A stretch of 64,000 nucleotides of DNA from CAXXOK01 sp963675925 (GTDB lineage: Bacteria > Bacillota > Clostridia > Christensenellales > Aristaeellaceae): the NCBI GenBank assembly GCA_963675925.2, contig CAXXIB010000004.1:62001-126000 (forward strand), written 5' to 3'. Positions 53,949 to 62,548 of the stretch are shown here, piece after piece. A program made the translations under genes and the position numbers. Numbering within the stretch: the stretch's first letter is position 1; every line of letters starts with the position of its first letter. A model generated the notes under the pieces. It saw nothing but the letters and a program-made list of their open reading frames with translations, was not told where the DNA came from and did not search any database.

Positions 53949-54909
53949 AAAATATCACCCTGCTTCCATAGGGATCCAGTGCGAAGTCCACTTGCCGAAG
54001 CCCGATAGCGTCTCTCACGGCTTGCTGGTGTGTTTCGTCGCAATAGAACAACAAAAATCCACCGCCTCCCGCACCCAGCAGTTTCCCGCCGGATGCACCG
54101 GCGGCCATTGCCTTGTCGTACAGCCGGTTGATTTCCAGATTACTAATCGTTCCGGCCAATTCCCGTTTCTTTTCCCAGCCCTGATGCAATGCCTTGGCAA
54201 ACTCCCGGGTAAAGCCTTCGGTCGTCAACGTGCCATGCATTGCAAGTGCCTGGTCGCGCATAAACCGCAGGGAGTCCATCTTCTTGTCAGTATGCTTTTT
54301 CTGCTCGGTTAATATCGCGTCCGCGCTGCGCGTAATCCCCGTATAAAAGAGCATCAGCTTTTGCTGCATGTTGCGCAGATCATCCCCCGGCAATGTGATT
54401 TCCTCGACCGAAACGGACTCATCCGGGTGAAACTGTATACAGTTCAACCCTCCGCAGGCCGCCGCATATTGATCCTGCTTGCCGATGGGGTGTTTTAAAA
54501 CGTCGATTTCTATTTCACACGCCGCCTGGGCCAGCTGATTGGACGACAGTCGTTTCCCCTTATAGCTGTAAAGCGCGTTTAGTACGCCCACGGTAAAAGC
54601 GCTGGAGGAACCCAGCCCGGTGCCGGACGGAATATCGGCAATCGAGGTAATCTCAATGCTATCGGTAACTCCTGTCATCTTCATACATTCCCGGACCAGT
54701 TCATGCTGCACCTCATCCAGCGTATCGACGATCTCCGTTTGTGAGTAGCTGATACGGATAGAGTGGTCGTATTTCTGATTCACGGTGATGTAGATATATT
54801 TGTTTATCGCCATGCTGACGACAGCGCCACCGTCAACTTTGTAGAAATTACTGATGTCCGTCCCGCCTCCGGTAAAGCTGATTCTCAAGGGTGTTCTGGT
54901 AATGATCAT
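53941..54909 (-). CDS. hddA: D-glycero-alpha-D-manno-heptose 7-phosphate kinase (GHMP kinase)
   Basis: 322 residues. The ATG at 54909 forms ATGA with the end of hddC and has AGGAGG ten bases upstream; the ATG nine bases earlier is too close to that box. Motifs: TRTPLRISFTGGGTDISNFY (GHMP motif 1), DIPSGTGLGSSSAFTVGVLN (motif 2, Gly/Ser-rich ATP loop), and AGASGGKLLGAGGGGFLLFY (motif 3). HddA phosphorylates C1 of heptose-7-phosphate with alpha configuration, the step specific to GDP-heptose routes. Confidence 0.9.
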   Translation of the reverse strand: MIITRTPLRISFTGGGTDISNFYKVDGGAVVSMAINKYIYITVNQKYDHSIRISYSQTEIVDTLDEVQHELVRECMKMTGVTDSIEITSIADIPSGTGLGSSSAFTVGVLNALYSYKGKRLSSNQLAQAACEIEIDVLKHPIGKQDQYAAACGGLNCIQFHPDESVSVEEITLPGDDLRNMQQKLMLFYTGITRSADAILTEQKKHTDKKMDSLRFMRDQALAMHGTLTTEGFTREFAKALHQGWEKKRELAGTISNLEINRLYDKAMAAGASGGKLLGAGGGGFLLFYCDETHQQAVRDAIGLRQVDFALDPYGSRVIFFA

Positions 54910-55604
54910 GCCTTCCATTCCTCCTGCGCTTTTTGGTAGTTTCCCGGTGTTCCGATATCAATGAGGTATTCCTGTGTTTCCCAGCCATACATTTTGCCTA
55001 CGAGCCTGTGAAGCACATCTTTTCCGAAATCACAGAAGCCTAATTCCGGAAAATAATCAAACAGCTCTCCATTGGCAATATAAATGCCCGCATTGGCCAG
55101 ATTGCTTTGCGGGTTTACTGGTTTTTCTGTAAAGTCGACGATACAATTTGACGCATCCAACTTGGCAATGCCGCACGCTTTGGGATTCTCACACCGAAAC
55201 AGCGCCATGGTTAAAACGCCATGGTGCCGCTTGTGGTATGCGAGCATGGCGGAAAGATCAATATCTGTCAGGTTGTCCGCGTAGCAGATGGCAAACGGTT
55301 CGTCCGTATCGATGAATTGCCGGTTGGCTTTGACGGTGCCGCCACTGCCAAGGAGAACGTCTTCATAGAACTCGTGTGCTGTTAAGCCTATTGCTTGCGC
55401 ATTGTACATGCTTAGATAATCGCGTACTGCTGCCGGCAAATAGTGTGTATTAACCAGCACATTGCGGTATTCGTGCTTGCGTAGCAGATCAAACCACCAG
55501 CCCAGCAGCGGCTTACCCTGAATGGGAATCAAACACTTGGGCACCGTATCGGTTAACGGCCGTAGCCGTGATCCATACCCGGCTGCCAGAAGAAACGCTT
55601 TCAT
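54906..55604 (-). CDS. hddC: Nucleotidyltransferase, candidate D-glycero-D-manno-heptose 1-phosphate guanylyltransferase
   Basis: 232 residues. FLLAAGYGSRLRPLTDTVPK and CLIPIQGKPLLGWWFDLLRK form the NTP-binding signature of RmlA/GlmU-like transferases. ICYADNLTDIDLSAMLAYHK supplies the metal-binding Asp, and VDFTEKPVNPQSNLANAGIY follows. Alone it could be any sugar nucleotidyltransferase, but gmhA, hddA and gmhB in one overlapping run point to HddC, which makes GDP-D-glycero-alpha-D-manno-heptose. It overlaps its upstream neighbour by ATGA. Confidence 0.85.
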   Translation of the reverse strand: MKAFLLAAGYGSRLRPLTDTVPKCLIPIQGKPLLGWWFDLLRKHEYRNVLVNTHYLPAAVRDYLSMYNAQAIGLTAHEFYEDVLLGSGGTVKANRQFIDTDEPFAICYADNLTDIDLSAMLAYHKRHHGVLTMALFRCENPKACGIAKLDASNCIVDFTEKPVNPQSNLANAGIYIANGELFDYFPELGFCDFGKDVLHRLVGKMYGWETQEYLIDIGTPGNYQKAQEEWKA

Positions 55605-56296
55605 TGGCTATCCTTTCCCAGCACAAGCACCTTGATGGTAAGGAGCAGTATTTTCACATCCAGAAGCAACGATTGGTAGCGTGGATAATACAATTGCAAC
55701 TCTTTTGCTTCGTCGCTTAAGAATGGGCAGCATTGCCTGCCTTTCACCTGCCACCAGCCGGTAATGCCGGGTTTCACGCTCAGCAGCAGATCCTTATCGC
55801 TTCCATATTCGTCTGCTTCCCGCTGCACCACGGGACGCGGGCCAACCAGGCTCATGGTGCCTCGCAATACGGAAAACAACTGCGGCAGCTCATCCAGGCT
55901 GGTTTGCCTCAGGCGTTTGCCGACTTTTGTAATGCGCGGGTCCTCAATCGTCTTATCTCCCTCCAGATGCCGCTCCAAGGCTTCCGATGAGAACAACTCC
56001 GTTTTTTCTTCTGCGTTTTCAATCATCGTACGGAATTTATACATAATGAACTTCCGGCCGTGCTTGCCTATGCACACCCGTTTATATATAGCCTTTCCCG
56101 GGTCATTGATTTTGATCATAACCATAATGGCCAGCAATAGCGGCAGCAATACGATCAACCCGACCGCCGAGCCTATCACATCAACCACTCGTTTTATCAT
56201 TTGAAAACCGCGGTTCCTATTTGCCTGCGTTAAATTGACCGGCAAGCGTTCCGCGGTAACCGCCTGCTCGTTTGCTATGCTTGATTCAATGTCCAT
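55601..56296 (-). CDS. Undecaprenyl-phosphate sugar phosphotransferase (initiating transferase)
   Basis: 231 residues of the bacterial sugar transferase (polyprenol) family. One TM helix (~45-66, IGSAVGLIVLLPLLLAIMVM) is followed by KINDPGKAIYKRVCIGKHGR, KFIMYKFRTMIENAEEK, LRQTSLDELPQLFSVLRGTM and SLVGPRPVVQREADEY, then PGITGWWQVKGR. The enzyme links the first sugar-1-phosphate to undecaprenyl phosphate at the membrane. It is a short, catalytic-core version lacking the four extra TM of WbaP. First structural gene after the loaP leader region, as expected for the operon. Confidence 0.94.
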   Translation of the reverse strand: MDIESSIANEQAVTAERLPVNLTQANRNRGFQMIKRVVDVIGSAVGLIVLLPLLLAIMVMIKINDPGKAIYKRVCIGKHGRKFIMYKFRTMIENAEEKTELFSSEALERHLEGDKTIEDPRITKVGKRLRQTSLDELPQLFSVLRGTMSLVGPRPVVQREADEYGSDKDLLLSVKPGITGWWQVKGRQCCPFLSDEAKELQLYYPRYQSLLLDVKILLLTIKVLVLGKDSQ

Positions 56297-56511
56297 TGTT
56301 TGCTCCTTTATACGATCGTATAATCAGCCCGGCTTTCTTCCTGAAAGCGTAACCGCGCAGCGGCTACTTGTTGCTATTCAAAATCCGCCTTCCCCGGGGC
56401 AAATACCGGACGAAAACGAAGGAATTGGATGAGGGCCAGGCCGGTTGATGCAAAAATTCGCACCGTAAAAAACACCGGCCCGGTTATCCCTTTGGGCTTA
56501 GCAGCTCTGCA
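56297..56511 (-). promoter_or_regulatory. Leader between loaP and the exopolysaccharide genes with attenuator-like structures
   Basis: On the - strand, ACCGGGCCGGT (56474-56484) forms a small hairpin followed by GTTTTTT (T-tract 56467-56472): a terminator-like element right after the loaP stop. Its GGCCGGT half (56474-56480) can also pair perfectly, over seven bases, with ACCGGCC at 56439-56445, giving a competing structure. A further hairpin, GTAGCCGC-TGC-GCGGTTAC (56349-56367, one G-U pair), lies 53 bases before the sugar transferase start. Such leaders are where LoaP-type antiterminators load. Confidence 0.55.
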
Positions 56512-57114
56512 TTAGTGGAGCACAGAGCTTTTCATCCATTCAAAGGCAAGCCATACCTTGAATTTTTTTTTGCGGAAGCCAAGCGAAACAAGCGCATTTC
56601 GGTTTCGCTTGTCGATGCGGATAATGTTGCCTTTCAGATCTTTGAGCGGCCCATCAGTTATCACAATTTCATCATTTTGCATCCGAACGACCGAAACACC
56701 AATGTTTCCTTTATTGTTAAAAGCCCATTTCGCATAAAGCAGATCGTCGCCCCGCAGGTGCCATTCGTAATCATCGTAGATGACGATATTTTGCACCGAG
56801 GTAATACGCATAAATTGCGATACCGATATATCTTCCTCCGTACAAAAGAGAATATATCCGGGCAGCATAATATCGCAGGCATATGACTTTACACCTTGCC
56901 TGCTCTTGTGTTTCACCTGCTTAACAACACAGGTTTCTACTGAAGGAAAACGGGATTGAATCACTCTGGCAACTTTGGATTCATCTCCAACTCTTACGCT
57001 AATACATCCATATACTTTTTCACTTGTAATATCAGATTCGATTTGCATCGTGACACCTTGCGCTCCTATAGATAATGTACAAAAGTGATTGGTGTTATCT
57101 GGGTAAAATGTCAT
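56512..57114 (-). CDS. loaP: NusG-paralogue transcription antiterminator (LoaP-like)
   Basis: 200 residues from the ATG at 57114 (AGGAAAGGG upstream; the ATG at 57165 is less well placed). The NGN domain spans ~30-125 (YGCISVRVGDESKVARVIQS; LPGYILFCTEEDI), and the KOW motif is VITDGPLKDLKGNIIRIDKR (~165-185), followed by a basic C-terminus. LoaP proteins of Firmicutes promote processive antitermination of long polysaccharide or polyketide operons through an RNA leader hairpin. It lies immediately upstream of ~20 co-directional exopolysaccharide genes with no internal terminator, which fits. Confidence 0.88.
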   Translation of the reverse strand: MTFYPDNTNHFCTLSIGAQGVTMQIESDITSEKVYGCISVRVGDESKVARVIQSRFPSVETCVVKQVKHKSRQGVKSYACDIMLPGYILFCTEEDISVSQFMRITSVQNIVIYDDYEWHLRGDDLLYAKWAFNNKGNIGVSVVRMQNDEIVITDGPLKDLKGNIIRIDKRNRNALVSLGFRKKKFKVWLAFEWMKSSVLH

Positions 57115-57498
57115 AATTTCCCTTTCCTGGCAAAAAGCAGGAACGATTATGGCTTTGTATGCCAAAAAGCGGGATGATACTTTTCGCCAAAGCTAAGCCA
57201 GTAGTCGATTCATTTAGTTTTTGATTTGTATGAGAGTCGATCCATGTCTTGGGAAATACCATATTGAAATAGTGAGCAGGTCTCTACAGGGTGCCTGAAT
57301 AAACGCGCCCACTAATGCGCAGCTGAGTAAGTGTCTGAACCGTATGCTGGAATGAAGGCATCCCTTTTTAATCGATTGTGCTTAACAAATCGCTAGCGGA
57401 ATATTGATTGCCGAATTCGCTCATGAACGTTGTCAGTGCACGAAATTCAAAGAATCCCGTTACATAATATTACAGTTTTCCAAGCTAAAGAATAGATA

Positions 57499-57645
57499 CT
57501 AAAAAGTAGATTCAATGTCATGTGCCAGCAATTCCAACCCCATTTCGGGAGTCATCCGATTCCCGAAAGCATTTTCTGAATGCAGAATCGCCAGCCAGTC
57601 CTCTACCGCGGCAGTATCCCGACAATACCGCGATGAATTCCACAT
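57499..57645 (-). other. Possible small ORF or gene remnant (48 codons)
   Basis: The - strand frame from ATG 57645 reads MWNSSRYCRDTAAVEDWLAI and then LHSENAFGNRMTPEMGLELL, AHDIESTF. Its composition is protein-like, but no ribosome box precedes it and the ATG directly follows the T-tract of a terminator. It could be the tail of a decayed gene. An in-frame stop lies just upstream. Confidence 0.25.
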
Positions 57646-57680
57646 AAAAAAGGCTACAAGACAGCTTCATCTTCGTAGCC
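57646..57680 (-). terminator. Orphan intrinsic terminator
   Basis: On the - strand, GGCTAC-G-AAGA ... TCTT-GTAGCC (10 bp with one bulge, loop of eight) followed by TTTTTT. No gene precedes it within 230 bases. Confidence 0.8.
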
Positions 57681-57907
57681 ATTTGTTCGCCAATACACGA
57701 TTGGGTTATGTTAAGTTGATAGTAAAAGTCCAGCTAAATAATACAAAACAGACAGCTTCTCAGACTATGCATTTAAAAGAGATACAGTGTATACCGGTGT
57801 TTCAATCAGATATCAGCAATATGTCCTAAGGAAACAAGGATTTTTGTTTCTGTATATTCCTCTCACCATGCACACAGCCCTACCTGGAGCCGCGTGCTGA
57901 GCTAGCG

Positions 57908-57960
57908 AAAAAAAACGCAAAGTACCTCCTCTCCAAGTCGACCGGGCACGCGTGAGGTAC
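57908..57960 (-). terminator. Second orphan intrinsic terminator
   Basis: On the - strand, GTACCTC (57954-57960) pairs with GAGGTAC (57922-57928), followed by TTTGCGTTTTTTTT. The loop is long (25 bases). There is no gene immediately upstream; the next is the esterase at 58582, which has its own terminator. Confidence 0.65.
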
Positions 57961-58527
57961 CTGCCGGAACCGGCATCACTCATTTTCGCCCTGTTGATCA
58001 ACTGGAGCGGAACAGACAGCTATTCAGCGGTGAGGCTCGACTCTGTCGAAAATCAATCAGAGTATCATTCACCTATGTTTCATTTCCCGTGAGTCCTGTT
58101 GTCCAACGTGCTCATTGTACACAATAAGATCCGGAAATCCTTTGCATTATCAACCAGTGAGCAGTTAAATCCAACTCAGATTAAAGACAACTAACAGTAT
58201 TCTACCTCTATTTCGCAAAAAATCAAGTGATATTCATCGCTTTCTGCCTATTTGTTGTATATTTTCTGAATATTTGACATAGATTTAATCTGTTATGCAA
58301 AATATCACAACATACATAGTCCTGCTATGCGGATGACAGAAGGGCGATATAAACGGATGGCATGCCGCCTTCCCGTTCAGCGTGGCAAAGGCAACACTGT
58401 ACAGCGCGATTTCATTCATGCTATCTAAAATATTGCCAAAACCGGCTGTACTTGGAAAGCTGTATCAATGCTACTGGCTATGTAAGACCAGCGCATTGCC
58501 GTATCTAGGGCAACGGATTATGTTGTA

Positions 58528-58561
58528 GTAGGGGGATGTCAACGCGTTGACATCCCCCTAC
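58528..58561. terminator. 34-base perfect palindrome after the first 640-residue esterase
   Basis: GTAGGGGGATGTCAACG and its exact complement CGTTGACATCCCCCTAC meet without a spacer. It lies 20 bases past the stop. It is a very stable hairpin and presumably the end of this transcript; the T-tract is weak. Confidence 0.7.
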
Positions 58562-58581
58562 ATTCATAAGGTCAGGCTCGT

Positions 58582-60510
58582 TTAGTTGGCATACGAGTGA
58601 TAGACGATTTCGCCGGTATCCAGATCGCGGCTGAACTGCCGGAAGTAATCCCAGGCAAGTTTAGCGTATTCTTGATACAAACCATGGGGAATGAACTCGA
58701 TAACGCTCAAGCCCACCATGGGAGCACCTTCGTCGTCGTGGAAGAACCAGGTATGAAGGGGATATTCATCGTTAATCATCGTTTCACGATAGACATCGCC
58801 TTTAAAGCCGCTCAGCGGATAGGTTTCAAAGTCGAACTCGACCGTCGGCATTTCATTGTAGCCCAGATAATCGTTGATGTTCATCTGGAAGTCAGGCGCG
58901 ATGTAACCGTTGGCGGAATCAAAGTGTGTCCAGGTATCATAGGTACAGGTCGTCAGCATCATGGGGATGTCAACGTCGGCAAACTGCAAATCCTGCCCTT
59001 CCAGATGTTCATACGGGGTACCCGACATGTTCACGGCAGCCGCGAACAAGCTGGCATCGCCATACACGGCGCGGTTGGTACAGCTTCCACCCATGGAATA
59101 GCCCGTTACATACACGTGTTCCGGGTCAAGCTGCGGGTAGGTTTCCAGCATGTAGCGAACCAGTGCCGGCAGAACCTCGGATCCGGTTTCAAAGGGTGAT
59201 GCGCTCATGAAGTTTGAGGCAGGATCATCGGATGAATGACGCTCGGCAACCATTGCCACACGCTCTTTACCGGCTAGGGTTAAGAAGCCAAGCTCGTCAA
59301 CACACTGCACAGGATCATCCCCGCCGCCATGGTTGACCAGAATCAGCGGAATGCTGTGTTCGGGCGCGGTACCATCAATCATCTCTGTGGGCAGGAACTC
59401 ATACCAGGTCGTAACGTACTCGCCGTTGGACGCCTTGTACTCGCTGAAGGTTTCACCCTGGCGCTCAAAGACGTGGATGCCATCGGGCGTTACGCCGTCA
59501 ATAATCGCGCTGCGCTCGCCCAGCGAATACGGCGCCTGGTTCCAGCGGTAGTTGCGATATTCGGTCGATGCCGTATTCAAGCCCGCTTTCACAACGGGGA
59601 TGCGGAAGGCATTGATGAACATATCATAGTAAGCGTTGTGCACGAAGGCCGGCAGATCCACTTTGTCGGTCTGCGTCACAATCACCTGCTGTAGCGGATG
59701 CTCCTGATTGTAATACACTTCGTCATTGCCATTGCGGCCTTTGCTGTCGGTTTCATTCCCGTCGGCATATTTGGCAATAATCTCATCCGTGGGGTTCACC
59801 AGCCAAACAGGCACAGGCGAGGCCACTGTGCGGATTTTCTCCATGTCGCCGCCAACAAGCAGCATGCCTGCAATACGGCTGATGTAATCCATTTCGGAGG
59901 AAATGTAATCATTGAGGAAGGTTGCGCCTCCATCAAAACCGATCAGATACCGGTAGGTGAGGCCTCCGAAATACGCCGCGTCGGCATAGTACGTTGTGGA
60001 TTCTTCGCCGCGAATAGCAAAACCAATGTTGCACATCGCGGACTGGAGCTGATAGAACGCATACTGGTCAGCATCGCTAAAGCCGTTCTCGGCATCAATC
60101 GGGGTGACCAGAACAACGCTACCGGTCGCTTCATCCGCAATTGCGGTCAAGCCCAGCTCCTGCAGGTATGCAAGCGCTGCGTCCTTGTCGTCAAAGGACT
60201 GATCGGCGTACACCAGAATATTGGTGTTCATGCGGTTTGCGCCGGTGGTAGCATTGAAAATGCCGGCGGAACGGTACACATAGGTTGTGCCCTGCGGATA
60301 TATATCCAACGCCGGATCCGGAACGTAGTTTCTGCCATACTCGTTGGCCAGGAAGGCCGGGGCATTGGCATGCGCTTCCTCAAGCGTCTCAATCATAGCC
60401 GGATTGCTTTGGTGCTGCTGGTAATACCCGGCAGACGCACTTGCAGCTAGCAGCACGGTGAACAGGAGTGCGAATACCAGAGTAACGCTGATGAGTTTCA
60501 TCTTGTTCAT
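58582..60510 (-). CDS. Secreted two-part esterase (CE1/PHB-depolymerase-like hydrolase with unassigned N-terminal half)
   Basis: About 642 residues from the ATG at 60510 (AGGAAGAGG box; the ATG at 60531 is poorer). A signal peptide (MKLISVTLVFALLFTVLLAA, then SASAG) is followed by a ~300-residue N-terminal part with no recognised motif. It includes YVPDPALDIYPQGTTYVYRS, NTNILVYADQSFDDKDAALA and VVLVTPIDAENGFS, and reads like a second, inactive-looking hydrolase fold. The C-terminal half is a feruloyl-esterase/PHB-depolymerase-like domain: PLILVNHGGGDDPVQCVDEL, YVTGYSMGGSCTNRAV (nucleophile Ser ~475), a candidate Asp in DIPMMLTTCTYDTWTHFDSA and His in EFIPHGLYQEYAKLAWDYF. Paralogue of the next gene. 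Confidence 0.78.
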   Translation of the reverse strand: MNKMKLISVTLVFALLFTVLLAASASAGYYQQHQSNPAMIETLEEAHANAPAFLANEYGRNYVPDPALDIYPQGTTYVYRSAGIFNATTGANRMNTNILVYADQSFDDKDAALAYLQELGLTAIADEATGSVVLVTPIDAENGFSDADQYAFYQLQSAMCNIGFAIRGEESTTYYADAAYFGGLTYRYLIGFDGGATFLNDYISSEMDYISRIAGMLLVGGDMEKIRTVASPVPVWLVNPTDEIIAKYADGNETDSKGRNGNDEVYYNQEHPLQQVIVTQTDKVDLPAFVHNAYYDMFINAFRIPVVKAGLNTASTEYRNYRWNQAPYSLGERSAIIDGVTPDGIHVFERQGETFSEYKASNGEYVTTWYEFLPTEMIDGTAPEHSIPLILVNHGGGDDPVQCVDELGFLTLAGKERVAMVAERHSSDDPASNFMSASPFETGSEVLPALVRYMLETYPQLDPEHVYVTGYSMGGSCTNRAVYGDASLFAAAVNMSGTPYEHLEGQDLQFADVDIPMMLTTCTYDTWTHFDSANGYIAPDFQMNINDYLGYNEMPTVEFDFETYPLSGFKGDVYRETMINDEYPLHTWFFHDDEGAPMVGLSVIEFIPHGLYQEYAKLAWDYFRQFSRDLDTGEIVYHSYAN

Positions 60511-60573
60511 AATCCTCTTCCTTTCATCCATTGTCCATTGTGTTCATGGGATCATCACACAGATCCCTAATTG

Positions 60574-60599
60574 CCAGGGGCGGAATTCCCCACCCCTGG
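60574..60599 (-). other. Intercistronic hairpin between the paralogous esterases
   Basis: CCAGGGG / CCCCTGG (7 bp) with a loop containing a nested GGGG/CCCC option. It lies 33 bases past the stop of the 60632 gene, and no strong T-tract follows. The two esterases may form one transcript with this as a processing or weak stop element. Confidence 0.5.
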
Positions 60600-60631
60600 G
60601 TATTCCAAGATAATCGAATATCGCCGTGTTG

Positions 60632-62548
60632 TTATGGCATGTAGACCAGGTCTCCGGTCTCGGTATCACGGGAGTAGTTCTTCATGAAGTCCCAGGCAAT
60701 GGTGCCATATGCGGGATGCAAGCCATGAGGAAGCAGTTCCGTGAAGCTAACGGCGAGCATCGGGACACCCGCATCGTTGCTTAAGTACCAGGTGGTGTTT
60801 TCATATTCGTCGTTAAGCATTTTCACAACCATCTTGTCTGCATCAAACCCAACGATGGGATAGGCATCAAAATCATAGGACAGGGTTCCCATTTCGTTGA
60901 ATTCTGCAAAACGGGCAATTGCCTCCTGATAACCTGCGCCTAATGCAAACGCAGCATTATTAAAGGCTCCGCCAAGGTCAAACTCCGAGGTGGTGAACAT
61001 CATCGGTACATCGACATTGGCAAACACAGCGGCTTGTTCTTCGGTGGGTACATAGATGCCCCAGGGTGTGCCTGCGGCCATGGGAACGGTCGCTGCAAAC
61101 AGCTGCGGTGCCCATTCGACAGCTTCAACTGTCGCGGCTCCGCCCATGGAGTAACCGGTGGCATATACACGGCCCGGATCCAGCGCGGGATAGGTATCCA
61201 GCATGTACTGTACCAATGCGGGAAGGGTCTGTCCGTTGACATCAAAGGGCGAGCCTTCAAAGATCGAAGCGGTTGTATCGCTGGCATAACGGGGTGCTAC
61301 CAACGCAATACGCTCGCTGCCGGCCAACGAAATCATGCCCAGTTCGTCAGTTGCCTGTACCGGGTCATCTCCGCCGCCGTGGTTACACAGAATCAGCGGA
61401 ATGCTGTTGTCTGCCGCAGTACCATTGAGTACTTCTTCCGGCAGGAACTCATACCAGGTTTGCAGATAGTCGCCATTTTCGGCTTTGATATCGGCGAAAC
61501 GCTCTTCCTGATGCTCTACGAGATAAATGCCATCGGCTGTAACGCCGTTGAGCACGGCATTGCGCGCGGTCAGCGCATAGGGTGCCTGATTCCAGCTATA
61601 GCCGCTGAACTCATTGGCGGGCACGAACAGACCGGCTTTGACAACCGGCGTACGCATGGTTTTCACAAGCAGCGAGTAGTACGCATCGCTCACATATTCG
61701 CTGAGGTCTTTGTCTGCGCTACTTGCTACAACAACCTTACGCAGCGGGAACTGCTGGTTGTAATAAGCAACTTTGTCTTTGGTTGTCTCGGTGGCAAATG
61801 CCTCGTTAACAGCCTGGAACTTATCCACCACGGAATCTTCCGGGTTCACCAGGTACACAGGTACGATCGCTGCAACGTCAAGCGCATCATTCATAGACGG
61901 ATTGACGAGAAGCATGCTCGCGATACGGCCAACATAATCCAACGTGTTGGCAACATAGTCGCAGGCAAAGTCAGCGCCGCCGTCGATACCGATCAAATAC
62001 CGGTAGGTTAGACCGCCGAAATAGGTATTGTCAGCGTAATATTTCGCATTGCCTTCCGCGTCTCTGACGGATTTGCCAAGGTTACACATGGCAGATTGCA
62101 ATTGCAGGTACGCATATTGGTCAGCAGCGCCAAAGCCGGCTTCCGGATTGATGGGCGTGACCAGCACAACGCTGCCATACGCTTCATCCGCGATATCCGT
62201 GAGGCCAAGAGACTGCAGATAAGCCAGTGCTTCGGCTTTGTCCGCAAATGCCTTATCGGCATACACCAAGATATTGGTGTTCATGCGGAACGCAGCGCTT
62301 AAATCGGTATAGATCCCGGCAGAGCGGTACACATAGGTCGTACCGGCGGGATAGCTATCCAACGCGGGATCCGGCATATAATCGCGGCCGGTCAGCGCAG
62401 AAAGCGCAGCGGGACCGTTTGCATGCGCTTCCTCCAGCGTTTCAAAGCTTGCCTCGTTGGCAAAGTGCTGCTGGTACGGTGCCGCAATCGCATTGCCAGC
62501 AAGAAGTAGACCGAGGATCATGAGTAAACAGAATAGTTTCGTTTTCAT
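60632..62548 (-). CDS. Secreted two-part esterase, second paralogue
   Basis: 638 residues with a signal peptide (KLFCLLMILGLLLAGNAIA, then APYQQ). It matches the 58582 protein along its length: SFETLEEAHANGPAAL, YMPDPALDSYPAGTTYVYRS, MNTNILVYADKAF and YFGGLTYRYLIGIDGGADF. In the hydrolase half are PLILCNHGGGDDPVQATDEL, YATGYSMGGAATVEAV (nucleophile) and FTELLPHGLHPAYGTIAWDF. The N-terminal half is equally conserved, so it has a function of its own. Probably acts extracellularly on esterified plant glycans; substrate unknown. An AAAGGG box precedes the start. The upstream region holds a pseudogene fragment of the same family. Confidence 0.78.
   Translation of the reverse strand: MKTKLFCLLMILGLLLAGNAIAAPYQQHFANEASFETLEEAHANGPAALSALTGRDYMPDPALDSYPAGTTYVYRSAGIYTDLSAAFRMNTNILVYADKAFADKAEALAYLQSLGLTDIADEAYGSVVLVTPINPEAGFGAADQYAYLQLQSAMCNLGKSVRDAEGNAKYYADNTYFGGLTYRYLIGIDGGADFACDYVANTLDYVGRIASMLLVNPSMNDALDVAAIVPVYLVNPEDSVVDKFQAVNEAFATETTKDKVAYYNQQFPLRKVVVASSADKDLSEYVSDAYYSLLVKTMRTPVVKAGLFVPANEFSGYSWNQAPYALTARNAVLNGVTADGIYLVEHQEERFADIKAENGDYLQTWYEFLPEEVLNGTAADNSIPLILCNHGGGDDPVQATDELGMISLAGSERIALVAPRYASDTTASIFEGSPFDVNGQTLPALVQYMLDTYPALDPGRVYATGYSMGGAATVEAVEWAPQLFAATVPMAAGTPWGIYVPTEEQAAVFANVDVPMMFTTSEFDLGGAFNNAAFALGAGYQEAIARFAEFNEMGTLSYDFDAYPIVGFDADKMVVKMLNDEYENTTWYLSNDAGVPMLAVSFTELLPHGLHPAYGTIAWDFMKNYSRDTETGDLVYMP

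Larger units (their letters stand above)
57115..58527. other. Large intergenic region upstream of loaP with two orphan terminators
   Basis: About 1.4 kb without a convincing full gene. It contains a possible 48-codon frame at 57499-57645 and two - strand intrinsic terminators (57646-57680 and 57908-57960), neither of which has a gene upstream. The promoter of loaP should be in the left part. The stretch 58200-58320 is AT-rich. It may be gene debris, or encode small RNAs. Confidence 0.5.

Noticed and set aside
57515..57829. 104-codon + strand frame upstream of loaP
   Set aside because: Spans a - strand terminator hairpin, has no ribosome site and no recognisable domain.
61034..62011. 325-codon + strand frame across the second two-part esterase
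   Set aside because: Opposite-strand shadow of a gene with clear domains; composition is not protein-like.
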